A stretch of 64,000 bases of DNA from Betaproteobacteria bacterium (GTDB lineage: Bacteria; Pseudomonadota; Gammaproteobacteria; Burkholderiales; SG8-41): positions 1-64,000 of the forward strand of contig VGID01000016.1 in NCBI GenBank assembly GCA_016868035.1, in the 5' to 3' direction. The translations under genes and the position numbers were made by a program. The notes under the pieces are model-generated. The model ran no database searches and was not told the DNA's origin. It saw nothing but the letters and a program-made list of their open reading frames with translations. Positions 53,876-64,000 of the stretch are shown one piece after another (position 1 is the first letter of the stretch; each line of letters starts with the position of its first letter).

Positions 53876-54657
53876 CTTGCCGTCTCTCGCTGGAAAACGA
53901 TCTTGCGCTCGAGAAAGCTGATGATCGAGAAGAGCATTACCCCGACACCTGAGATCACGATGACCGCAGCGAAGCTGAGTACGGTATCGAACCGCGAGCT
54001 CGCTTGCATCTGCAGATAACCGATCCCGCGCTCAGCAGCCACGTACTCACCGATCACCGCGCCGATGACCGCGAGCCCGATCCCCACCTTGAATCCGCCA
54101 AAAATGTTCGGCAGCGCGGCTGGCATGCGCAACTTGACGAATACCTGCCGCTCGCTCGCTCCCATCGATCGCAGCAGGCTGACCATTGGTTTTTCGAGCG
54201 CCTGCAGGCCGACGACGGTCGCGATCACAATCGGGAAGAACGATATCAGGAACGCCAGGAATATCTTCGGCGCCCAGCCGTAGCCGAGGTAAAGCACCAG
54301 CAGCGGGGCAAGTACGACTTTGGGCACGGTTTGCAGAGCGACCAGCAGAGGATAGACCGCCTTCTCGAACACCCGGGAGTAGAAGATCGCCAGCGCGGTC
54401 GGAATGCCGGTCAACACCGCGATCCCAAAGCCGAACACGACCTCAAGCACCGTGATCCACGCGTGCCGGAAAAGCAACATCCAGTCAGAAACAATCCGCT
54501 TGACGATGGTCCACGGCGTCGGCAGAACGAACTCGGAGATGCCCGCGAGCGGAACCACCGCCTGCCAGACCGCAAGTATCAAAAGCGCCAGCATCGGCGC
54601 CGCGCCCGGTTCGAGCACCGAGCGTGAGAAATTGAACCTGCGCTTGGGCGCTGCCAC
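53872..54657 (-). CDS. ABC transporter permease
   Basis: 261 aa; SsuC-like LRSMGASERQVFVKLRMPAALPNIFGGFKVGIGLAVIGAVIGEYVAAERGIGY. Confidence 0.95.
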   Translation of the reverse strand: MAAPKRRFNFSRSVLEPGAAPMLALLILAVWQAVVPLAGISEFVLPTPWTIVKRIVSDWMLLFRHAWITVLEVVFGFGIAVLTGIPTALAIFYSRVFEKAVYPLLVALQTVPKVVLAPLLVLYLGYGWAPKIFLAFLISFFPIVIATVVGLQALEKPMVSLLRSMGASERQVFVKLRMPAALPNIFGGFKVGIGLAVIGAVIGEYVAAERGIGYLQMQASSRFDTVLSFAAVIVISGVGVMLFSIISFLERKIVFQRETAR

Positions 54658-54741
54658 GCTCGTCGGGATCGTCTCGGTGTGGCTTGTGAACAGGCTGCCG
54701 CCCTCCGCGCCGGGCCACAGCCGGCGCGGCGGGGGCGATCG

Positions 54742-55731
54742 CTACATTCCCAGCAACGAATTGGTGAAATAAACCGGAACTGATTTCGGGGCTTCGATTT
54801 CGCCCACGGACTTGAGCAATTCCAGAGTGTCCGCGATGAGCTTCTCTTCGATCCAGCCGATCGGTTTGCCGGGCACCACCGGGATGGCCTCCACGGTTGC
54901 CTTGACCTGGGCGGTTACGACCGACGCACTCGGGCTGCCCGACCAGTGCTTGATCATCATGTTTGCGGCTGCAGCCGGATCTTTCCTCGAATCGACTACC
55001 GCATCGCCCACCGCCTTGAGGAGTTTTCTCAACGCTTCGGGCTTTTTGGCGATGATCGCGTCGCTCGAGACGAGCGCCATGCCCGGAACCGCCAGTCCGA
55101 ACTTGTCCATCTCGAGCACGGCGAACTTGATGCCCTCTTTCTCCCTCAGGATCGGCAAGTCGTTGGTTTGATAGACGCTCACGACATCGACCTTCCCCTG
55201 CATGAAGGAGGGAACACGCGCCTGGGCGTGCATCTGGACCCTGTTCACCTTGCCACAATCAACCCCGTTTTTTCTGCAGAAGGCGTCAAGATAAGACGTG
55301 CCGGTTTCGCCAATCGCCGTTGCGATGGACTTTCCTTCGAGATCCTTCGGCACCCGGACCGGCTTTTCCGGCTTGGAAATCAGCGCCATCGGCGTGACCG
55401 GATGGTACAGCGCGATCAGTTTGACCGGCATGCCCTTGCTGATTGCCGTTATGGCGAAGATGCCGGGAAGGAGCACGGCGTCTTCCTGTCCCTGCAGCAG
55501 GGCTCCGAGCGCGGCCTGCGAGCCCGCACCCTCGCCCAATCTGACGCTGATGCCTTCGCGGGAAAAATATCCCTTTTCCTGGGCCACGTACATATGAGCG
55601 TATTCGCCCTTCAGGCGCCAGCTGAAACGAACGTTGACCTGCTCCTGCGCAAATGCCGACGCACTTACAAGGCCATACGAGATGACGCCAGACACGACCG
55701 CAGAAAACCATGCAAGCTTCTTGGTGATCAT
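54742..55731 (-). CDS. ABC transporter substrate-binding protein (NMT1/SsuA-like)
   Basis: VNVRFSWRLKGEYAHMYVAQEKGYFSREGISVRLGEGAGSQAALGALLQGQEDAVLL. Confidence 0.93.
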   Translation of the reverse strand: MITKKLAWFSAVVSGVISYGLVSASAFAQEQVNVRFSWRLKGEYAHMYVAQEKGYFSREGISVRLGEGAGSQAALGALLQGQEDAVLLPGIFAITAISKGMPVKLIALYHPVTPMALISKPEKPVRVPKDLEGKSIATAIGETGTSYLDAFCRKNGVDCGKVNRVQMHAQARVPSFMQGKVDVVSVYQTNDLPILREKEGIKFAVLEMDKFGLAVPGMALVSSDAIIAKKPEALRKLLKAVGDAVVDSRKDPAAAANMMIKHWSGSPSASVVTAQVKATVEAIPVVPGKPIGWIEEKLIADTLELLKSVGEIEAPKSVPVYFTNSLLGM

Positions 55732-55854
55732 GGCTACGCTCCATTCAAAGGAAAATCGGTAAGAGACCCGGAAAAAGACTTGTGGACGACGATGCCCGCC
55801 CGTGATATTTCACGGACGCTGCATGAGCTGTGGCGCCTCATCTCGTGCCATGTC

Positions 55855-55873
55855 CGATCACATATCGTGATCA
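55855..55873. promoter_or_regulatory. Putative GntR/FCD operator 3
   Basis: CGATCA CATATCG TGATCA upstream of the ABC substrate-binding gene. Confidence 0.65.
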
Positions 55874-55898
55874 CGATTTCACCGCTTGTCAAGGGTGA

Positions 55899-58925
<3,027 letters not shown>

Positions 58926-58928
<3 letters not shown>

Positions 58929-59087
58929 ACCGCCAGGGCGCCAAGACCGCCAAGCAGGAGTTAACGAAGCGGGATGCGGGGCGATGGCAGACTCGACGAC
59001 GCGCCTCGGGTTGAAAAAGTTGTTTCATCCCCCATCTGGTCGATATGTTCCCGTTGCCTCGGCGTTCTTGGCGCCCTGGGGGTTCGT
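58926..59087. repeat. Inverted repeat module (9-nt GCCAAG family) between purB and trx gene
   Basis: TGAACCGCCAGGGCGCCAAGACCGCCAAG / CCTCGGCGTTCTTGGCGCCCTGGGGGTTCG; purB stop is the first TGA. Confidence 0.85.
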
Positions 59088-59101
59088 TCGAGTCTGTCGC
59101 G

Positions 59102-59962
59102 ATGTCTGAACACGTAATCAACGCCAACACCACGAATTTCGAGCAGGTCGTCATCGGGGGCTCGAATAAGACCCCGGTGCTGGTGGACTTCTGGGCGCCG
59201 TGGTGCGCGCCCTGCCGCACGTTGACGCCGGTGCTGGAGAAGCTCGCGGCCGAGTATGCGGGCCGCTTCACGCTGGTGAAGATCAACTCCGACGAGAACC
59301 AGGCGCTCGCCGCGCAGTTCGGCGTGCGCGGCATCCCCAACGTGAAGGCCTTCGTGAACGGCGAGCTGGTGGACGAGTTCTCCGGCGCCCTGCCCGAAGC
59401 GCGCGTGCGCGAATTCATCGAGCGCGTGGTGCCCTCGCCCGCCGACGAACTGCGCCTGGCGGCGATGGAAGCCTACCGCGCGGGCGGCAAGCCCGAGGAA
59501 GCGCTTGCGCAGCTTGCCCGGGTGCTGGAGCTCGATTCCAGGAACGATTCCGCGCGCATGGACCGCGCCGAGATCCTGCTCGACCTTGCCCGGATCGAGG
59601 AGGCGCGCGAAGTGCTGGTGTCACTGGGCGGGCTCTCGCAACTCGGCGAGCGCGCCAAGACGCTCACTGCGCGGCTCGATCTCGCCGCGGGCGCGGCGGG
59701 CGCCGGCGATCGGGACTCGCTCAAGGTCCGCATCGCGCGCGACGCAAACGATCTCGATGCGCGTCTGCAGCTTGCGAACCTGCACGTCGCGGGCAAGGAC
59801 TATCGTGCAGGGCTCGAGCAGTTGCTGGAGATCGTGAAGCGCGACCGCACGTTCCGGGACGACATCGCGCGCAAGACCATGCTCCAGATCTTCAGCGTGC
59901 TCGGCGGCGAGAACGAGCTGGTGGGCGAATACCGCCGGCGCCTTGCCGGCGCGATGTATTAA
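59102..59962 (+). CDS. Thioredoxin-domain co-chaperone (CnoX/YbbN-like, TPR C-terminus)
   Basis: VLVDFWAPWCAPCRTLTPVLEKLAAEYAGRFTLVKINSDEN followed by TPR-like helices. Confidence 0.9.
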   Translation: MSEHVINANTTNFEQVVIGGSNKTPVLVDFWAPWCAPCRTLTPVLEKLAAEYAGRFTLVKINSDENQALAAQFGVRGIPNVKAFVNGELVDEFSGALPEARVREFIERVVPSPADELRLAAMEAYRAGGKPEEALAQLARVLELDSRNDSARMDRAEILLDLARIEEAREVLVSLGGLSQLGERAKTLTARLDLAAGAAGAGDRDSLKVRIARDANDLDARLQLANLHVAGKDYRAGLEQLLEIVKRDRTFRDDIARKTMLQIFSVLGGENELVGEYRRRLAGAMY

Positions 59963-59977
59963 GAGCCGATAACGAGA

Positions 59978-60137
59978 TCAAGAAATCCTGGCGGCAGATC
60001 AAATCCGATACACCCCAATCAAGATCGGGCACGGCGTGAGCAGTAAGCAGTGAGCGGTAAAAAAAACTGTAATTGACATCTCCCTACCGCTTACCCCTTA
60101 CCGCTTACCGTCTTGTTTACCCGCGTCCATCGGCGGC
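59978..60137. repeat. Two-layer nested inverted repeat module between convergent trx and dedA genes
   Basis: Inner GTGAGCA GTAAGCA GTGAGCG GTAA / reverse complement GGTAAGC GGTAAGG GGTAAGC GGTA; outer degenerate GGCAGATCAAATCCGATACACCCCAATC / GTTTACCCGCGTCCATCGGCGGC. Confidence 0.8.
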
Positions 60138-60776
60138 TCCGGATCGCGCGCGGTGGCGCACGTACTCGAACACCGCCGGCATGATCGAGAGAATCACGAT
60201 GCCGACCAGGACCAGCGTCAGGTTCTGCTTGACCACCGGCAGGTTGCCGAAGAAATACCCGGCGTAGGCGAGCGAGACCACCCACAGCACCGCGCCGCCC
60301 ACGTTGTAGGCGAGGAAACGGCTGTAGGTCATGGCCCCGATGCCGGCGACGAAAGGCGCGTAGGTGCGGATGATCGGCACGAAGCGCGCGATAACGATGG
60401 TCTTGCCGCCGTGGCGCTCATAGAAGTTGTGCGCGCGCGCGAGGTACTCCTTGTTCAGCCACAACGAGTCTTCGTAGTGGAACACCTTGGGACCAACGTA
60501 ATGGCCGAACGCGTAATTGACGGTATCACCGAGGATCGCCGCGATGATCAGAAGCACCACCAGCAGATGCACGTCCATGCCCCCCGCGGCCGCGACCGCG
60601 CCCGCCGCGAAGAGCAGCGAGTCGCCCGGCAGAAACGGCGTCACCACAAGTCCGGTCTCGCAGAAGACGATCGTGAAGAGAATGAGGTAGATCCAGAGCC
60701 CGTATTTCGCCACGAGCGAGGCGAGATGCTGATCGAGATGGACCAGGATGTCGAAGAAGGTGGATACCAGCTCCAC
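60117..60776 (-). CDS. DedA-family membrane protein
   Basis: 219 aa; YLILFTIVFCETGLVVTPFLPGDSLLFAAGAVAA, FVPIIRTYAPFVAGIGAMTYSRFLAYNVGGAVLWV. Confidence 0.94.
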   Translation of the reverse strand: MELVSTFFDILVHLDQHLASLVAKYGLWIYLILFTIVFCETGLVVTPFLPGDSLLFAAGAVAAAGGMDVHLLVVLLIIAAILGDTVNYAFGHYVGPKVFHYEDSLWLNKEYLARAHNFYERHGGKTIVIARFVPIIRTYAPFVAGIGAMTYSRFLAYNVGGAVLWVVSLAYAGYFFGNLPVVKQNLTLVLVGIVILSIMPAVFEYVRHRARSGAADGRG

Positions 60777-60788
60777 GCGGCCCCCGCC

Positions 60789-61727
60789 TCAGACCGCGCC
60801 GGACTCGGCTTCCTTCTTCTCCGGCTTGGCAAGGTCCTCGCGCGACGCGCCCAGGTACATGGCCAGCGGGCACGCCACCAGGACCGACGAGTAGATGCCG
60901 AACAGGATCCCGATGGTGAGCGCGAGCGCGAAGTAAAACAGCGTCTCGCCGCCGAAGATCAGCATCGCGCACACCATGAGCTGGGTCGAGAGGTGGGTGA
61001 TGATGGTGCGCGACATCGTCGCCGTGATCGCGTGATCCATCACCTGCGCCACCGTGAGGCTGCGCATCCTGCGGTTGCGGAAAGTCTCGCGCACCCGGTC
61101 GAACACCACTACCGACTCGTTCACCGAGTAGCCGAGCACCGCGAGCACCGCGGCGAGCACCGGCAGCGAGAACTCCCACTGGAAGATCGAGAAGAAGCCG
61201 ACGATGATCACCACGTCGTGCAAGTTGGCGACGATCGCCGACACCCCGAACTTCCACTCGAAGCGCACCCAGAGGTAGAACACGATGCCGAGGCACACGA
61301 ACAGCAGCGCGAGCGCGCCCGCTTCGAAGAGCTCGCGGCCGACCTGCGGCCCCACGAACTCGACGCGCCGCATCTCGACCTTCGCATCGTCCTTCCTGAG
61401 CTCCTGCACCACGAGCTCGGAGAGCTTCGCGCTGGTGACCCCCTGCTTCACGGGCAGGCGGATCAGCACGTCGCGGGACGTTCCGAAGTTCTGCACGGCG
61501 GCATCGCTGAATCCGATGCGTGCCATCGCCTCCCGGATCTTGCCGAGCTCGGCGGGGTGCGGGTAGGCCACCTCCATCACCGTGCCGCCGGTAAAATCCA
61601 CCCCCCAGTTGAGCCCGCGCGTTGCGAGCGAGCCCACTGCGATCACGAAGGTGAGGAGCGAGATCACGTTGAACAGCAGCGCGTGCCGCATGAACGGGAT
61701 GTCGCGCTGGATGCGGAACCATTCCAT
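60789..61727 (-). CDS. secF: Protein translocase subunit SecF
   Basis: MEWFRIQRDIPFMRHALLFNVISLLTFVIAVGSLATRGLNWGVDFTGGTVMEV; VVFDRVRETFRN. Confidence 0.95.
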   Translation of the reverse strand: MEWFRIQRDIPFMRHALLFNVISLLTFVIAVGSLATRGLNWGVDFTGGTVMEVAYPHPAELGKIREAMARIGFSDAAVQNFGTSRDVLIRLPVKQGVTSAKLSELVVQELRKDDAKVEMRRVEFVGPQVGRELFEAGALALLFVCLGIVFYLWVRFEWKFGVSAIVANLHDVVIIVGFFSIFQWEFSLPVLAAVLAVLGYSVNESVVVFDRVRETFRNRRMRSLTVAQVMDHAITATMSRTIITHLSTQLMVCAMLIFGGETLFYFALALTIGILFGIYSSVLVACPLAMYLGASREDLAKPEKKEAESGAV

Positions 61728-61745
61728 CGCTACGCTCCCGCTTCG

Positions 61746-61848
61746 CGAAGTCGAAAGTCGGAAGGCGAAAGGCGGAAGTAGCAGGCGCCCGCTGCGCGGG
61801 AAGTCCTTTCGACTTTCGACTTTCGACTTTCGAATTTCGACTTCATCG
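61746..61848. repeat. Heptad inverted pair between secD and secF
   Basis: CGAAAGT CGGAAGG CGAAAGG CGGAAGT / reverse complement GTCGAAA TTCGAAA GTCGAAA GTCGAAA GTCGAAA GG; secD stop TGA at the module edge. Confidence 0.88.
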
Positions 61849-63705
61849 TTTGGCCTGCGCCGGCTTCCAGACCTGCCCGATCGAGACGCGATCGAGGCGC
61901 CGGCGGCTGCCATAGTAGTAGTTGACCATCGCGCGGGAGACCACCACCGCGCTGAAGATGGAGGTGAGGATGCCCAGGCACAGCACCACCGCGAAGCCCT
62001 TCACCGGGCCGGAGCCGAACGCGAACAGCGCCACTCCCGCGATCAGCGTGGTGATGTTCGAATCGAGAATCGTGCCCCACGCGCGCTCGTAGCCCGCGGT
62101 GATCGCGGCCTGCGGGGTGTTGCCGGCGCGCAGCTCCTCGCGTATGCGCTCGTTGATCAGCACGTTGGCGTCGATCGCCATGCCGATGGTGAGCGCGATG
62201 CCGGCCATCCCGGGCAGCGTCAGCGTCGCCTGCAGCAGCGAGAGCAGCGCGACCAGGAACAGCACGTTGGCGGCGAGAGCGATGATCGAGATCAGCCCGA
62301 ACAGCACGTAGTAAGCGACCATGAAGACCGCGATCGCGCCGAAGCCGTACCAAGTGGACTGGAAGCCGATCCGGATGTTCTCCGCTCCGAGCGACGGCCC
62401 GACGGTGCGCTCCTCTATGATTTCCATCGGCGCGGCGAGCGCGCCCGCGCGCAGCAGCAGCGCCACGTCATGCGCTTCCTGCGTGTTCATGCGCCCGCTG
62501 ATCTGAACGCGGCCGCCGCCGATTTCCTGGCGGATCACCGGCGCCGTCACCACCTCGCCCTTGCCTTTCTCGAAGAGCAGGATCGCCATGCGCTTGCCCA
62601 CGTTCTCGCGCGTGACCTGCTGGAAGATGCGCGCGCCGGCGCCGTCGAGGCTGATGTGCACCGCCGGCTCGCCGGTCTGGGAGTCGAATCCCGGCTGCGC
62701 GTCGTTGATGCGGTCGCCCGTGAGCACCACCTGTTTACGCACCAGGATCGGCGAGCCGCCGCGCTCGACGTAGACCTCGGTGTTGAACGGCAGCTGGCCC
62801 GCGAGCGCCGCCTGCATCACGGTCGGGTTGTTCGAGTTCTCGTCGTCCACCATCCGCACTTCGAGCGTCGCGGTGCGCCCCAGGATGTCCTTCGCCTTGG
62901 CCGTGTCCTGCACGCCGGGCAGCTGCACCACGACACGGTCGCTGCCCTGCTGCTGGATGATCGGCTCGGCCACGCCGAGCTCGTTGACCCGGTTGCGCAG
63001 CGTGGTGATGTTCTGCTGCAGCGCGAAGTCCTGGGTGCGCCTCTGCGCGTCGGGCCTGAGCGTGGCAAGGATGCGGTACTCGTTCGCTTCGTCCGTGGCC
63101 CGCAGCTCGAGATCCGGCATCGCGCGCGTGAGCTCGTCGAACGCCTTCTCGCGCATCGCCCGGTCTCGGAAGCGCACGGTGATCGCCTGGCCCTCGCGCG
63201 CGACCCCCGCGTACTGGATGCGCCTGTCGCGCAGCGAATTGCGGATGTCGCTCGAGAAGGTCTCCGCCTTCTTCGCGAGCGCCGCTTTCATGTCCACCTG
63301 CAGCAGGAAATGCACGCCGCCGCGCAGATCGAGGCCGAGGTACATCGGCAGCGCCCCGATCGCGGCCAGCCAGCGCGGGCTCGCGGGCAGCAGGTTGAGT
63401 GCCACGATGTAGTCGTCTCCGAGCTCCGCCTGCAGCAGGTCCTTGGCCTTGATCTGGATATCGGTGTCCGAGAAACGCGCCTTGACGCTGGTCGGGTCGA
63501 GGAAGACGCCATTCGCAGTGATGTTGGCTTTCTTGAGGCCAGCCTCGACGCGCTCCATCAGCGCCGTATCGGCCCTCAGCGTGGCCCGCAGCGGGGAGAC
63601 CTGCACGGCCGGGACCTCCCCGAAAAAGTTGGGCAGCGTGTAGAAGAGCCCGAGCACCACCGAGAGAACGACGATGGTATTTTTCCAGAGCGGAAAGCGG
63701 TTCAT
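61843..63705 (-). CDS. secD: Protein translocase subunit SecD
   Basis: 620 aa; MNRFPLWKNTIVVLSVVLGLFYTLPNFFGEVPAVQVSP; LGLDLRGGVHFLLQVDM. Confidence 0.97.
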   Translation of the reverse strand: MNRFPLWKNTIVVLSVVLGLFYTLPNFFGEVPAVQVSPLRATLRADTALMERVEAGLKKANITANGVFLDPTSVKARFSDTDIQIKAKDLLQAELGDDYIVALNLLPASPRWLAAIGALPMYLGLDLRGGVHFLLQVDMKAALAKKAETFSSDIRNSLRDRRIQYAGVAREGQAITVRFRDRAMREKAFDELTRAMPDLELRATDEANEYRILATLRPDAQRRTQDFALQQNITTLRNRVNELGVAEPIIQQQGSDRVVVQLPGVQDTAKAKDILGRTATLEVRMVDDENSNNPTVMQAALAGQLPFNTEVYVERGGSPILVRKQVVLTGDRINDAQPGFDSQTGEPAVHISLDGAGARIFQQVTRENVGKRMAILLFEKGKGEVVTAPVIRQEIGGGRVQISGRMNTQEAHDVALLLRAGALAAPMEIIEERTVGPSLGAENIRIGFQSTWYGFGAIAVFMVAYYVLFGLISIIALAANVLFLVALLSLLQATLTLPGMAGIALTIGMAIDANVLINERIREELRAGNTPQAAITAGYERAWGTILDSNITTLIAGVALFAFGSGPVKGFAVVLCLGILTSIFSAVVVSRAMVNYYYGSRRRLDRVSIGQVWKPAQAKR

Positions 63706-63712
63706 GCTTCGC

Positions 63713-63817
63713 AGAGAGGGGTAAGGAGAGAGGAGAGAGGGGTTTGTCGGCGACTACCTGGCTTGCGGTTCCTGACGCCTCTCACCTTTCGCCTTTCGCC
63801 TTTCGCCTTTCGTTTCA
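63713..63817. repeat. Heptad inverted pair between yajC and secD
   Basis: GAGAGGGGTAAGGAGAGAGGAGAGAGGGG / reverse complement GTGAAAC GAAAGGC GAAAGGC GAAAGGC GAAAGGT GAGAGGC; yajC stop TGA opens the module. Confidence 0.8.
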
Positions 63818-64000
63818 CCCGAGGGTCTTGAGCGTGCCCTTGGGCAGCAGCACCTGCACCGCCTGGCGCTGAATCTGGATCTCGACGTTGGGGGAGACCT
63901 CGAGCGACACGTAGCTTTCGCTGATCTTGCTGATGCGCCCGAGCACGCCGCCGGCGGTGATCACCTCGTCGCCTTTCTGCAGCGCTTCGGTCATCGTCTT
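63815..64000 (-). CDS. yajC: Preprotein translocase subunit YajC, C-terminal part (5' end beyond window)
   Basis: Minus-strand KTMTEALQKGDEVITAGGVLGRISKISESYVSLEVSPNVEIQIQRQAVQVLLPKGTLKTLG*, upstream of secD. Confidence 0.92.
   Translation of the reverse strand, partial: KTMTEALQKGDEVITAGGVLGRISKISESYVSLEVSPNVEIQIQRQAVQVLLPKGTLKTLG

Overview
High-GC (betaproteobacterial/Burkholderiales-like) chromosomal window; no rRNA, tRNA or CRISPR seen. Left part: GlgE-type alpha-glucan/trehalose cluster on the minus strand (treZ, glgX, MscS-like TM protein, treS-maltokinase, glgE, glgB, otsB). Its treZ is interrupted in sense orientation by what looks like the 5' end of a group II intron running off the window. 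Next come a scattered lutABC set with an mmsA gene between lutB and lutC, an aminotransferase, two sulfatases, a metallophosphoesterase, orphan Bug/TctC receptors, an orphan PDH-E1 with a divergent Lrp regulator, greB, an IclR regulator and an exonuclease/GIY-YIG fusion. About 37-56 kb is a catabolic island (ComDE-like decarboxylase, three amidohydrolases, ornithine cyclodeaminase, isochorismatase-VOC fusion, tautomerase, DpaA-like protein, CobW GTPase, M24 peptidase, enolase-superfamily enzyme, NMT1-type ABC transporter) with a GntR/FCD regulator and three matching TGATCA-N7-TGATCA operators. The right end holds multicopper oxidase, purB, a thioredoxin/CnoX-like gene, DedA, secF, secD and yajC. 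The most unusual signal is a recurring set of intergenic, imperfect, strongly periodic (7, 9 or 10 nt) repeat modules arranged as nested inverted pairs, repeatedly abutting or supplying the stop codon of the upstream gene.
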